DNA from: Crossaster papposus
Taxonomy: Eukaryota; Echinodermata; Asteroidea; Velatida; Solasteridae
Direction: 5' to 3'
Length of the DNA stretch: 64,000 nucleotides
Assembly: GCA_037893245.1 (NCBI GenBank)
Contig: JBAIAA010000648.1
Span: 124,001 to 188,000 of the forward strand
The notes beneath the pieces are model-generated. The model was given only the letters and a program-made list of their open reading frames with translations, searched no databases and had not been told where the DNA came from. Below are positions 39,392 through 50,717 of the stretch, piece by piece; within the stretch, counting starts at the first letter, position 1; each line of letters begins with the position of its first letter. The translations under genes were made by a program, and so were the position numbers.

Positions 39392-41145
39392 TAACTATTT
39401 GTAATGAAAATGAAATCACTTTCAAGAAAATAATTATCCTGAGCAGACCGAGGTTGTGGTCAACCAAACTCTCGGGTACTGACTAAGAAAGTGTCTACTT
39501 TGTCACTCCGAGTCGAGTACCTCATGTCATACCAAAAACTTGTTAGCAGAGCGGGGTTTCGATCCTCGGACCTCTGGGTTATGGGCCCAGCACGCTTCAA
39601 CTGCGCCACTATGCCTCATGTACATTTAGAAAATGCAAACAAAATTAAAGCAGACATTCTAAAAACATTCTACAATATTTATTAAATGTGAATAGCAGTG
39701 AAGCAAAAATACCTAGTTAGCAAAGCGAGGTTTTGGTCCTCGGACCTCTGGGCTATGGGCCCATCACGCTCCCGCTGCACTACTCTGCGTAACCATTTTT
39801 AATGAAAATGAAATCCCTATCAAATACAAAATTATCCTGAGCAGACCGAGGTTGTGATCATCCGAACTCTCGGTTACTGACCAAGAAAGGGTCTACTTTG
39901 TCACTCTGAGTCGAGTACTTCAAGTCATACCAAAAACTTATTAGCAGCAGAACGAGGTTTTGATCCTCGGCACTCTGGGTTATAGGCCCAGCAAGCTTCC
40001 ACTGCGCCACCATGCCTCATGTAAATTTAGAAAAACAACAAACAAAATAAAAGCAGACATTCTAAAAACATTCTAAAATAATTATTAAATTTGAATAACA
40101 GTGAAGCAAAAATACCTCTTTAGCAGAGCGAGGTTTCGGTCCTCGGGCCTCTGGGTTATGGGCCCATCACGCTCCCACGGCACCACTCTGCGTAACTATT
40201 TGTAATGAAAATGAAATCACTTTCAAGAAAATAATTATCCTGAGCAGACCGAGGTTGTGGTCAACCAAACTCTCGGGTACTGACCAAGAAAGTGTCTACT
40301 TTGTCACTCCGAGTCGAGTACCTCATGTCATACCAAAAACTTGTTAGCAGAGCGGGGTTTCGATCCTCGGACCTCTGGGTTATGGGCCCAGCACGCTTCA
40401 ACTGCGCCACTATGCCTCATGTAAATTTAGAAAATGCAAACAAAATTAAAGGAGACATTCTAAAAACATTCTACAATATTTATTAAATGTGAATAGCAGT
40501 GAAGCAAAAATACCTAGTTAGCAAAGCGAGGTTTTGGTCCTCGGACCTCTGGGCTATGGGCCCATCACGCTCCCGCTGCACTACTCTGCGTAACTATTTT
40601 TAATGAAAATGAAATCCCTATCAAATACAAAATTATCCTGAGCAGACCGAGGTTGTGATCATCCGAACTCTCGGTTACTGACCAAGAAAGGGTCTACTTT
40701 GTCACTCTGAGTCGAGTACTTCAAGTCATACCAAAAACTTATTAGCAGCAGAACGAGGTTTTGATCCTCGGCACTCTGGGTTATAGGCCCAGCAAGCTTC
40801 CACTGCGCCACCATGCCTCATGTAAATTTAGAAGAACAACAAACAAAATAAAAGCAGACATTCTAAAAACATTCTAAAATAATTATTAAATTTGAATAAC
40901 AGTGAAGCAAAAATACCTCTTTAGCAGAGCGAGGTTTCGGTCCTGGGGCCTCTGGGTTATGGGCCCATCACGCTCCCACGGCACCACTCTGCGTAACTAT
41001 TTGTAATGAAAATGAAATCACTTTCAAGAAAATAATTATCCTGAGCAGACCGAGGTTGTGGTCAACCAAACTCTCGGGTACTGACCAAGAAAGTGTCTAC
41101 TTTGTCACTCCGAGTCGAGTACCTCATGTCATACCAAAAACTTGT

Positions 41146-41217
41146 TAGCAGAGCGGGGTTTCGATCCTCGGACCTCTGGGTTATAGGCCCAGCACGCTTC
41201 AACTGCGCCACTATGCC
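41146..41217 (-). pseudogene. Module A copy with TAT anticodon
   Basis: The plus strand reads GGGTTATAGGCCC here, giving anticodon TAT, the state normally found only in module C, while the rest is module A. Either a single C-to-T substitution or a very short conversion tract from C. Confidence 0.55.
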
Positions 41218-43148
41218 TCATGTAAATTTAGAAAATGCAAACAAAATTAAAGCAGACATTTTAAAAACATTCTACAATATTTATTAAATGTGAATAGCAG
41301 TGAAGCAAAAATACCTAGTTAGCAAAGCGAGGTTTTGGTCCTCGGACCTCTGGGCTATGGGCCCATCACGCTCCCGCTGCACTACTCTGCGTAACTATTT
41401 TTAATGAAAATGAAATCCCTATCAAATACAAAATTATCCTGAGCAGACCGAGGTTGTGATCATCCGAACTCTCGGTTACTGACCAAGAAAGGGTCTACTT
41501 TGTCACTCTGAGTCGAGTACTTCAAGTCATACCAAAAACTTATTAGCAGCAGAACGAGGTTTTGATCCTCGGCACTCTGGGTTATAGGTCCAGCAAGCTT
41601 CCACTGCGCCACCATGCCTCATGTAAATTTAGAAAAACAACAAACAAAATAAAAGCAGACATTCTAAAAACATTCTAAAATAATTATTAAATTTGAATAA
41701 CAGTGAAGCAAAAATACCTCTTTAGCAGAGCGAGGTTTCGGTCCTCGGGCCTCTGGGTTATGGGCCCATCACGCTCCCACGGCACCACTCTGCGTAACTA
41801 TTTGTAATGAAAATGAAATCACTTTCAAGAAAATAATTATCCTGAGCAGACCGAGGTTGTGGTCAACCAAACTCTCGGGTACTGACCAAGAAAGTGTCTA
41901 CTTTGTCACTCCGAGTCGAGTACCTCATGTCATACCAAAAACTTGTTAGCAGAGCGGGGTTTCGATCCTCGGACCTCTGGGTTATGGGCCCAGCACGCTT
42001 CAACTGCGCCACTATGCCTCATGTAAATTTAGAAAATGCAAACAAAATTAAAGCAGACATTCTAAAAACATTCTACAATATTTATTAAATGTGAATAGCA
42101 GTGAAGCAAAAATACCTAGTTAGCAAAGCGAGGTTTTGGTCCTCGGACCTCTGGGCTATGGGCCCATCACGCTCCCGCTGCACTACTCTGCATAACTATT
42201 TTTAATGAAAATGAAATCCCTATCAAATACAAAATTATCCTGAGCAGACCGAGGTTGTGATCATCCGAACTCTCGGTTACTGACCAAGAAAGGGTCTACT
42301 TTGTCACTCTGAGTCGAGTACTTCAAGTCATACCAAAAACTTATTAGCAGCAGAACGAGGTTTTGATCCTCGGCACTCTGGGTTATAGGCCCAGCAAGCT
42401 TCCACTGCGCCACCATGCCTCATGTAAATTTAGAAAAACAACGAACAAAATAAAAGCAGACATTCTAAAAACATTCTAAAATAATTATTAAATTTGAATA
42501 ACAGTGAAGCAAAAATACCTGTTTAGCAGAGCGAGGTTTCGGTCTTCGGGCCTCTGGGTTATGGGCCCATCACGCTCCCACGGCACCACTCTGCGTAACT
42601 ATTTGTAATGAAAATGAAATCACTTTCAAGAAAATAATTATCCTGAGCAGACCGAGGTTGTGGTCAACCAAACTCTCGGGTACTGACCAAGAAAGTGTCT
42701 ACTTTGTCACTCCGAGTCGAGTACCTCATGTCATACCAAAAACTTGTTAGCAGAGCGGGGTTTCGATCCTCGGACCTCTGGGTTATGGGCCCAGCACGCT
42801 TCAACTCCGCCACTATGCCTCATGTAAATTTAGAAAATGCAAACAAAATTAAAGCAGACATTCTAAAAACATTCTACAATATTTATTAAATGTGAATAGC
42901 AGTGAAGCAAAAATACCTAGTTAGCAAAGCGAGGTTTTGGTCCTCGGACCTCTGGGCTATGGGCCCATCACGCTCCCGCTGCACTACTCTGCGTAACTAT
43001 TTTTAATGAAAATGAAATCCCTATCAAATACAAAATTATCCTGAGCAGACCGAGGTTGTGATCATCCGAACTCTCGGTTACTGACCAAGAAAGGGTCTAC
43101 TTTGTCACTCTGAGTCGAGTACTTCAAGTCATACCAAAAACTTATTAG

Positions 43149-43220
43149 CAGCAGAACGAGGTTTTGATCCTCGGCACTCTGGGTTATGGGCCCATCACGC
43201 TCCCACGGCACCACTCTGCG
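43149..43220 (-). pseudogene. Hybrid C/D module, second copy
   Basis: Same junction as at 39320 and the same GACTAAGAAAG downstream, so the two are copies of one event 3829 bp apart. Confidence 0.7.
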
Positions 43221-44574
43221 TAACTATTTGTAATGAAAATGAAATCACTTTCAAGAAAATAATTATCCTGAGCAGACCGAGGTTGTGGTCAACCAAACTC
43301 TCGGGTACTGACTAAGAAAGTGTCTACTTTGTCACTCCGAGTCGAGTACCTCATGTCATACCAAAAACTTGTTAGCAGAGCGGGGTTTCGATCCTCGGAC
43401 CTCTGGGTTATGGGCCCAGCACGCTTCAACTGCGCCACTATGCCTCATGTAAATTTAGAAAATGCAAACAAAATTAAAGCAGACATTCTAAAAACATTCT
43501 ACAATATTTATTAAATGTGAATAGCAGTGAAGCAAAAATACCTAGTTAGCAAAGCGAGGTTTTGGTCCTCGGACCTCTGGGCTATGGGCCCATCACGCTC
43601 CCGCTGCACTACTCTGCGTAACTATTTTTAATGAAAATGAAATCCCTATCAAATACAAAATTATCCTGAGCAGACCGAGGTTGTGATCATCCGAACTCTC
43701 GGTTACTGACCAAGAAAGGGTCTACTTTGTCACTCTGAGTCGAGTACTTCAAGTCATACCAAAAACTTATTAGCAGCAGAACAAGGTTTTGATCCTCGGC
43801 ACTCTGGGTTATAGGCCCAGCAAGCTTCCACTGCGCCACCATGCCTCATGTAAATTTAGAAAAACAACAAACAAAATAAAAGCAGACATTCTAAAAACAT
43901 TCTAAAATAATTATTAAATTTGAATAACAGTGAAGCAAAAATACCTCTTTAGCAGAGCGAGGTTTCGGTCCTCGGGCCTCTGGGTTATGGGCCCATCACG
44001 CTCCCACGGCACCACTCTGCGTAACTATTTGTAATGAAAATGAAATCACTTTCAAGAAAATAATTATCCTGAGCAGACCGAGGTTGTGGTCAACCAAACT
44101 CTCGGGTACTGACCAAGAAAGTGTCTACTTTGTCACTCCGAGTCGAGTACCTCATGTCATACCAAAAACTTGTTAGCAGAGCGGGGTTTCGATCCTCGGA
44201 CCTCTGGGTTATGGGCCCAGCACGCTTCAACTCCGCCACTATGCCTCATGTAAATTTAGAAAATGCAAACAAAATTAAAGCAGACATTCTAAAAACATTC
44301 TACAATATTTATTAAATGTGAATAGCAGTGAAGCAAAAATACCTAGTTAGCAAAGCGAGGTTTTGGTCCTCGGACCTCTGGGCTATGGGCCCATCACGCT
44401 CCCGCTGCACTACTCTGCGTAACTATTTTTAATGAAAATGAAATCCCTATCAAATACAAAATTATCCTGAGCAGACCGAGGTTGTGATCATCCGAACTCT
44501 CGGTTACTGACCAAGAAAGGGTCTACTTTGTCACTCTGAGTCGAGTACTTCAAGTCATACCAAAAACTTATTAG

Positions 44575-44646
44575 CAGCAGAACGAGGTTTTGATCCTCGG
44601 CACTCTGGGTTATGGGCCCATCACGCTCCCACGGCACCACTCTGCG
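44575..44646 (-). pseudogene. Hybrid C/D module, third copy
   Basis: Same C/D switch, but followed by the ordinary GACCAAGAAAG. It is either an independent exchange or a converted copy of the earlier ones. Confidence 0.7.
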
Positions 44647-46119
44647 TAACTATTTGTAATGAAAATGAAATCACTTTCAAGAAAATAATTATCCTGAGCA
44701 GACCGAGGTTGTGGTCAACCAAACTCTCGGGTACTGACCAAGAAAGTGTCTACTTTGTCACTCCGAGTCGAGTACCTCATGTCATACCAAAAACTTGTTA
44801 GCAGAGCGGGGTTTCGATCCTCGGACCTCTGGGTTATGGGCCCAGTACGCTTCAACTGCGCCACTATGCCTCATGTAAATTTAGAAAATGCAAACAAAAT
44901 TAAAGCAGACATTCTAAAAACATTATACAATATTTATTAAATGTGAATAGCAGTGAAGCAAAAATACCTAGTTAGCAAAGCGAGGTTTTGGTCCTCGGAC
45001 CTCTGGGCTATGGGCCCATCACGCTCCCGCTGCACTACTCTGCGTAACTATTTTTAATGAAAATGAAATCCCTATCAAATACAAAATTATCCTGAGCAGA
45101 CCGAGGTTGTGATCATCCGAACTCTCGGTTACTGACCAAGAAAGGGTCTACTTTGTCACTCTGAGTCGAGTACTTCAAGTCATACCAAAAACTTATTAGC
45201 AGCAGAACGAGGTTTTGATCCTCGGCACTCTGGGTTATAGGCCCAGCAAGCTTCCACTGCGCCACCATGCCTCATGTAAATTTAGAAAAACAACAAACAA
45301 AATAAAAGCAGACATTCTAAAAACATTCTAAAATAATTATTAAATTTGAATAACAGTGAAGCAAAAATACCTCTTTAGCAGAGCGAGGTTTCGGTCCTCG
45401 GGCCTCTGGGTTATGGGCCCATCACGCTCCCACGGCACCACTCTGCGTAACTATTTGTAATGAAAATGAAATCACTTTCAAGAAAATAATTATCCTGAGC
45501 AGACCGAGGTTGTGGTCAACCAAACTCTCGGATACTGACCAAGTAAGTGTGTCTACTTTGTCACTCCGAGTCGAGTACCTCATGTCATACCAAAAACTTG
45601 TTAGCAGAGCGGGGTTTCGATCCTCGGACCTCTGGGTTATGGGCCCAGCACGCTTCAACTACGCCACTATGCCTCATGTAAATTTAGAAAATGCAAACAA
45701 AATTAAAGCAGACATTCTAAAAACATTCTACAATATTTATTAAATGTGAATAGCAGTGAAGCAAAAATACCTAGTTAGCAAAGCGAGGTTTTGGTCCTCG
45801 GACCTCTGGGCTATGGGCCCATCACGCTCGCGCTGCACTACTCTGCCTAACTATTTTTAATGAAAATGAAATCCCTATCAAATACAAAATTATCCTGAGC
45901 AGACCGAGGTTGTGATCATCCGAACTCTCGGTTACTGACCAAGAAAGGGTCTACTTTGTCACTCTGAGTCGAGTACTTCAAGTCATACCAAAAACTTATT
46001 AGCAGCAGAACGAGGTTTTGATCCTCGGCACTCTGGGTTATAGGCCCAGCAAGCTTCCACTGCGCCACCATGCCTCATGTAAATTTAGAAAAACAACAAA
46101 CAAAATAAAAGCAGACAAA

Positions 46120-46174
46120 TGTCCTCGGGCCTCTGGGTTATGAGCCCATCACGCTCCCACGGCACCACTCTGCG
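46120..46174 (-). pseudogene. Truncated module D near the transposon
   Basis: Same 76-bp deletion junction and GAGCCC variant, about 27 kb away from the 19.4 kb copy, in the last unit before the transposon insertion. Confidence 0.75.
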
Positions 46175-46482
46175 TAACTATTTGTAATGAAAATGAAATC
46201 ACTTTCAAGAAAATAATTATCCTGAGCAGACCGAGGTTGTGGTCAACCAAACTCTCGGGTACTGACCAAGAAAGTGTCTACTTTGTCACTCCGAGTCGAG
46301 TACCTCATGTCATACCAAAAACTTGTTAGCAGAGCGGGGTTTCGATCCTCGGACCTCTGGGTTATGGGCCCAGCACGCTTCAACTCCGCCACTATGCCTC
46401 ATGTAAATTTAGAAAATGCAAACAAAATTAAAGCAGACATTCTAAAAACATTCTACAATATTTATTAAATGTGAATAGCAGT

Positions 46483-46485
46483 GAA
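46483..46485. repeat. Target-site duplication GAA, left copy
   Basis: The GAA that precedes the left inverted repeat; the second copy is at 47896-47898. The uninterrupted array has a single GAA at this place (GTGAAGC). Confidence 0.8.
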
Positions 46486-46503
46486 TAGACCACAGGGCAT
46501 GGC
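46486..46503 (+). repeat. Left terminal inverted repeat, 18 bp
   Basis: TAGACCACAGGGCATGGC, an exact reverse complement of the right end. Homology stops abruptly after 18 bp. Confidence 0.9.
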
Positions 46504-46574
46504 CGATTATCTTGCACCTTCTTGACGCATATCGTGAATCTATATAAATTTTACTTTAAACTACTTAGGAAGTT

Positions 46575-46659
46575 GTTGGAAAACTCACAAATAAAATCCC
46601 CAAACGGTCTGCGAACCAGTACTCGATAAAATCTCAATTTAAAATTCATGTTTTCCAAC
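46575..46659. repeat. Internal 10-bp inverted repeat
   Basis: GTTGGAAAAC at 46575-46584 and GTTTTCCAAC at 46650-46659, exact inverse copies 65 bp apart, in the subterminal part of the transposon. It could be a transposase-binding or hairpin site; function unknown. Confidence 0.5.
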
Positions 46660-46727
46660 GACCAATCAACGAGGCCCTTCTGTCGTGGTGCGGCACGTTT
46701 GTGCGAATAGTGGGAAAATGGACCAAT
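46660..46727 (+). promoter_or_regulatory. Two CCAAT boxes, promoter-like
   Basis: GACCAATCAA (CCAAT at 46662-46666) fits the NF-Y consensus; a second, GACCAATAGC, has CCAAT at 46723-46727. Both point toward the coding-like segment that opens at 46742, and the stretch is GC-richer than the rest of the element. A captured promoter is inferred, not shown. Confidence 0.4.
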
Positions 46728-46741
46728 AGCGGGCGTTGTAA

Positions 46742-46889
46742 AATAGAGCGAGCGTAGGCGCTGTTGCCACGAGCTGCTCAGATGATAGCGATTGGAACAA
46801 GAAAAAGTGTATTATGCACGGTTCAGATGCAAATTCCAGGATTTTGTTGTTCTCTGAAAAGAGTTTAAAAAAATTCCACGCTTGTGCCG
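46742..46889 (+). pseudogene. Captured exon-like segment 1 (C..H, F-S-E-K motif)
   Basis: An open frame after a TAA at 46739-46741, with no in-frame ATG before the one at 46814. It contains an acidic SDDSDW stretch, then KKKCIMHG, then ILLFSEKSLKKFHACAG. This layout (K-C-x-x-C/H, a hydrophobic strand, then a helix with alternating basic residues) resembles the N-terminal half of an uncharacterised invertebrate domain with C..C and H..C pairs. It ends at a GTAGGT donor-like site (46890). A continuous reading instead meets TGA at 46895. Probably an exon of a host gene captured by the transposon; family assignment is from memory and tentative. Confidence 0.45.
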
Positions 46890-47135
46890 GTAGGTGAAAA
46901 AATGTACCCAAGCAAAAATCGCCGAAAAAGCGGAGATGATCATATCGGCGATGATCATATCGGCATTCCAATCGTACACGCACTGGTTGGTGTACCGCAG
47001 GAATCCGCATTGTCAACAGTACGTGATGTAGTTGAGTATATGCCGTTAAAAAAAGAGAACAGAGGTGGAGTTGGGACAAAAAGACCCGAACAACTGTCCT
47101 TGACAAACATTCACAATGCCAGACGCTAACTGCAG
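46890..47135 (+). other. Candidate 246-bp intron inside the transposon
   Basis: Starts GTAGGT and ends CTAACTGCAG. Splicing here joins one leftover base (G) of segment 1 to GA of segment 2 as a glycine codon, keeping the frame. The alternative donor AG|GTGAAA at 46894 would not keep it. The pyrimidine tract is weak and CTAAC is too close to the AG to be a convincing branch point. It contains a 15-bp tandem duplication. Confidence 0.35.
46935..46964 (+). repeat. 15-bp direct tandem repeat
   Basis: GATGATCATATCGGC twice in succession within the candidate intron, an exact duplication. Each copy contains the palindrome ATGATCAT. Confidence 0.85.
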
Positions 47136-47284
47136 GAAAGCTTCTGGAAGCAGCGAGAAAAAAAGAAGATCAGTGGCTGCTCTCACAGATCGAAGGGAAG
47201 GATCTTGTCACCACAGAAACATTGTATCACACAGTCTGCTTTCCAAATGGGCAAAATGTTTGTTATAACAGAATAGTGTATTAA
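47136..47284 (+). pseudogene. Captured exon-like segment 2 (YHTVC motif)
   Basis: Frame open from 47036 on the unspliced DNA, ending at TAA 47282-47284. After the acceptor it reads KLLEAARKKEDQWLLSQI, then EGKDLV, then ETLYHTVC and about 15 more residues. An amphipathic helix, a G-K/D-hydrophobic turn and a Y-H-x-x-C pair are the typical second half of the C..C/H..C invertebrate domain suggested for segment 1, which supports both belonging to one captured gene. No start codon of its own. The usual family continues past the YHxxC, so this is a truncated piece. Confidence 0.5.
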
Positions 47285-47365
47285 ATGTAAATCGGTACGA
47301 GTTGTTGTTACCCACTCACATGTACATTGTTAAAGACATGGACAAATTTCAGTTTTACCGTCACG

Positions 47366-47371
47366 AATAAA
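47366..47371 (+). promoter_or_regulatory. AATAAA polyadenylation signal
   Basis: 82 bp downstream of the stop codon of segment 2, followed within about 50 bp by a T/G-rich stretch (GGTCGTGTATATATTTTG). Position fits a compact 3' UTR of the captured gene. Confidence 0.45.
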
Positions 47372-47451
47372 CATGTATCAAAGGCTAAAGCTAACAAAAA
47401 ACTCTGGTCGTGTATATATTTTGTTCATACAATTTACATTTAGATTTTTAA

Positions 47452-47522
47452 CCCCCCCCCAAAAAAAAAAAAAAAAATTAAACAATTATAATAAAAAAAT
47501 CAAACAATAACAATAAAAAAAA
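47452..47522. repeat. Homopolymer and A-rich low-complexity tract
   Basis: Nine C followed by seventeen A, then A-rich sequence with AATAAAAAAA. It could be a remnant poly(A) tail or simple slippage; the exact run lengths are prone to sequencing error. Confidence 0.8.
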
Positions 47523-47877
47523 TGACACTCTATTAAAAAGTTCAAATTATGGCAATGAACAAAATTTGCATTAAGACATTAAAACACATCCTAATTCCTC
47601 TTTCATCGAATTCTGTCTCTGTAGATTCCCTTTTAAGCAAGCAACTGCAATAAGCAATCTTTTCCCATTGAAAATGTACACAGCTTTCCAATCCTGGTCA
47701 ATAGAGGGCGCCCGTTATACACAGGTGATTAAAATGTTAATATTTAATTAACTGGTGAACTTGCGATTGGGGATTTTGGTTTTTCGTGATCCACATGATC
47801 CCAGCTAACAGACTGCAGTGATTCCACTTAGATTCAAGAGGTGCGCCAAGGAAATTGATTTCTGAACACATTTTGCA
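47523..47877. other. Transposon 3' interior, no gene seen
   Basis: About 355 bp of non-repetitive, moderately AT-rich sequence between the A-rich tract and the right inverted repeat. It contains AATAGAGGGCGCC near 47700 and AATATTTAATTAA near 47740. I find no open frame or RNA feature here. Confidence 0.5.
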
Positions 47878-47895
47878 GCCATGCCCTGTGGTCTA
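47878..47895 (-). repeat. Right terminal inverted repeat, 18 bp
   Basis: GCCATGCCCTGTGGTCTA, the perfect partner of the left end, followed at once by the GAA target copy and satellite sequence. Confidence 0.9.
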
Positions 47896-47898
47896 GAA
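47896..47898. repeat. Target-site duplication GAA, right copy
   Basis: The GAA following the right inverted repeat. Counting it, the unit from 46274 to 48490 is 1413 bp longer than an 803-bp unit, i.e. 1410 + 3. Confidence 0.8.
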
Positions 47899-48140
47899 GC
47901 AAAAATACCTAGTTAGCAAAGCGAGGTTTTGGTCCTCGGACCTCTGGGCTATGGGCCCATCACGCTCCCGCTGCACTACTCTGCCTAACTATTTTTAATG
48001 AAAATGAAATCCCTATCAAATACAAAATTATCCTGAGCAGACCGAGGTTGTGATCATCCGAACTCTCGGTTACTGACCAAGAAAGGGTCTACTTTGTCAC
48101 TCTGAGTCGAGTACTTCAAGTCATACCAAAAACTTATTAG

Positions 48141-48212
48141 CAGCAGAACGAGGTTTTGATCCTCGGCACTCTGGGTTATGGGCCCAGCACGCTTCAACTG
48201 CGCCACTATGCC
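48141..48212 (-). pseudogene. Converted module C right of the transposon
   Basis: The same A-type patch in the first module C after the insertion, again followed by a CCACTTTGCG module D. This links the array right of the element to the 18-23 kb block. Confidence 0.7.
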
Positions 48213-50662
48213 TCATGTAAATTTAGAAAAACAACAAACAAAATAAAAGCAGACATTCTAAAAACATTCTAAAATAATTATTAAATTTGAATAACAGTGA
48301 AGCAAAAATACCTCTTTAGCAGAGCGAGGTTTCGGTCCTCGGGCCTCTGGGTTATGGGCCCATCACGCTCCCACGGCACCACTTTGCGTAACTATTTGTA
48401 ATGAAAATGAAATCACTTTCAAGAAAATAATTATCCTGAGCAGACCGAGGTTGTGGTCAACCAAACTCTCGGGTACTGACCAAGAAAGTGTGTCTACTTT
48501 GTCACTCCGAGTCGAGTACCTCATGTCATACCAAAAACTTGTTAGCAGAGCGGGGTTTCGATCCTCGGACCTCTGTGTTATGGGCCCAGCACGCTTCAAC
48601 TGCGCCACTATGCCTCATGTAAATTTAGAAAATGCAAACAAAATTAAAGCAGACATTCTAAAAACATTCTACAATATTTATTAAATGTGAATAGCAGTGA
48701 AGCAAAAATACCTAGTTAGCAAAGCGAGGTTTTGGTCCTCGGACCTCTGGGCTATGGGCCCATCACGCTCCCGCTGCACTACTCTGCGTAACTATTTTTA
48801 ATGAAAATGAAATCCCTATCAAATACAAAATTATCCTGAGCAGACCGAGGTTGTGATCATCCGAACTCTCGGTTACTGACCAAGAAAGGGTCTACTTTGT
48901 CACTCTGAGTCGAGTACTTCAAGTCATACCAAAAACTTATTAGCAGCAGAACGAGGTTTTGATCCTCGGCACTCTGGGTTATAGGCCCAGCAAGCTTCCA
49001 CTGCGCCACCATGCCTCATGTAAATTTAGAAAAACAACAAACAAAATAAAAGCAGACATTCTAAAAACATTCTAAAATAATTATTAAATTTGAATAACAG
49101 TGAAGCAAAAATACCTCTTTAGCAGAGCGAGGTTTCGGTCCTCGGGCCTCTGGGTTATGGGCCCATCACGCTCCCACGGCACCACTCTGCGTAACTATTT
49201 GTAATGAAAATGAAATCACTTTCAAGAAAATAATTATCCTGAGCAGACCGAGGTTGTGGTCAACCAAACTCTCGGGTACTGACCAAGAAAGTGTCTACTT
49301 TGTCACTCCGAGTCGAGTACCTCATGTCATACCAAAAACTTGTTAGCAGAGCGGGGTTTCGATCCTCGGACCTCTGGGTTATGGGCCCAGCACGCTTCAA
49401 CTCCGCCACTATGCCTCATGTAAATTTAGAAAATGCAAACAAAATTAAAGCAGACATTCTAAAAACATTCTACAATATTTATTAAATGTGAATAGCAGTG
49501 AAGCAAAAATACCTAGTTAGCAAAGCGAGGTTTTGGTCCTCGGACCTCTGGGCTATGGGCCCATCACGCTCCCGCTGCACTACTCTGCGTAACTATTTTT
49601 AATGAAAATGAAATCCCTATCAAATACAAAATTATCCTGAGCAGACCGAGGTTGTGATCATCCGAACTCTCGGTTACTGACCAAGAAAGGGTCTACTTTG
49701 TCACTCTGAGTCGAGTACTTCAAGTCATACCAAAAACTTATTAGCAGCAGAACGAGGTTTTGATCCTCGGCACTCTGGGTTATAGGCCCAGCATGCTTCC
49801 ACTGCGCCACCATGCCTCATGTAAATTTAGAAAAACAACAAACAAAATAAAAGCAGACATTCTAAAAACATTCTAAAATAATTATTAAATTTGAATAACA
49901 GTGAAGCAAAAATACCACTTTAGCAGAGCGAGGTTTCGGTCCTCGGGGCTCTGGGTTATGGGCCCATCACGCTCCCACGGCACCACTCTGCGTAACTATT
50001 TGTAATGAAAATGAAATCACTTTCAAGAAAATAATTATCCTGAGCAGACCGAGGTTGTGGTCAACCAAACTCTCGGGTACTGACCAAGAAAGTGTCTACT
50101 TTGTCACTCCGAGTCGAGTACCTCATGTCATACCAACAACTTGTTAGCAGAGCGGGGTTTCGATCCTCGGACCTCTGGGTTATGGGCCCAGCACGCTTCA
50201 ACTGCGCCACTATGCCTCATGTAAATTTAGAAAATGCAAACAAAATTAAAGCAGACATTCTAAAAACATTCTACAATATTTATTAAATGTGAATAGCAGT
50301 GAAGCAAAAATACCTAGTTAGCAAAGCGAGGTTTTGGTCCTCGGATCTCTGGGCTATGGGCCCATCACGCTCCCGCTGCACTACTCTGAGTAACTATTTT
50401 TAATGAAAATGAAATCCCTATCAAATACAAAATTATCCTGAGCAGACCGAGGTTGTGATCATCCGAACTCTCGGTTACTGACCAAGAAAGGGTCTACTTT
50501 GTCACTCTGAGTCGAGTACTTCAAGTCATACCAAAAACTTATTAGCAGCAGAACGAGGTTTTGATCCTCGGCACTCTGGGTTATAGGCCCAGCAAGCTTC
50601 CACTGCGCCACCATGCCTCATGTAAATTTAGAAAAACAACAAACAAAATAAAAGCAGACAAA

Positions 50663-50717
50663 TGTCCTCGGGCCTCTGGGTTATGAGCCCATCACGCTCC
50701 CACGGCACCACTCTGCG
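50663..50717 (-). pseudogene. Truncated module D, fourth copy
   Basis: Same deletion junction with GAGCCC. The following module A is of the CTCCGCC subclass, as after every other copy of this deletion. Confidence 0.75.

Larger units (their letters stand above)
1..46485 (-). repeat. tRNA-iMet-derived satellite array, left arm
   Basis: Head-to-tail tandem repeat, period 801 bp, all tRNA-like modules on the minus strand; it runs off the left edge of the window. Seen directly: near-identical copies return every 801 bp, with occasional 398, 625, 725, 793, 798, 803, 845 and 1025 bp spacings. Module A (72 nt) starts at 143 (73 nt), 945, 1746, 2591, 3392, 4193, 4994, 5795, 6596, 7397, 8198, 8999, 9800, 10601, 11402, 12195, 12996, 13789, 14590, 15388, 15786, 16587, 17312, 18115, 18918, 19643, 20446, 21249, 22050, 22853, 23654, 24455, 25256, 26057, 26858, 27883, 28908, 29709, 30510, 31311, 31709, 32510, 33311, 34112, 34913, 35715, 36516, 37317, 38118, 38919, 39544, 40345, 41146, 41947, 42748, 43373, 44174, 44799, 45602 and 46327. 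In a canonical unit B, C and D lie 174, 401 and 577 bp after A. Nothing in this arm looks protein coding. Confidence 0.95.
46486..47895. mobile_element. Non-autonomous DNA transposon with captured gene piece, 1410 bp
   Basis: A single non-satellite insert. Both ends are perfect 18-bp inverted repeats starting TAGACCACAGGG, flanked by GAA on each side; deleting the element and one GAA restores the spacer GCAGTGAAGCAAAAATACC. That proves insertion into the array with a 3-bp target duplication. No transposase is visible: no long open frame and no DDE-type motif. A 3-bp duplication is typical of PIF/Harbinger and some CMC-type elements, but GAA is not the usual TWA target and the termini match neither in a way I can name, so the superfamily is left open. 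The interior holds a CCAAT promoter-like stretch, two coding-like segments, AATAAA and an A-rich tract. Confidence 0.85.

Noticed and set aside
46666..47106. 146 aa minus-strand frame inside the transposon
   Set aside because: It overlaps the captured exon-like segment and candidate intron on the opposite strand, and its composition (runs of F, L, H, R) looks like antisense of coding and low-complexity DNA.
46884..47129. 81 aa plus-strand frame inside the transposon
   Set aside because: GTG start, contains the 15-bp duplicated segment as a repeated DDHIG, and lies mostly in the candidate intron; the two flanking frames are more protein-like.
46486..47895. Retroposed gene copy or viral insertion
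   Set aside because: Perfect terminal inverted repeats with a 3-bp target duplication define a DNA transposon; the A-rich tract is internal, and no reverse transcriptase, integrase or capsid-like sequence is seen.
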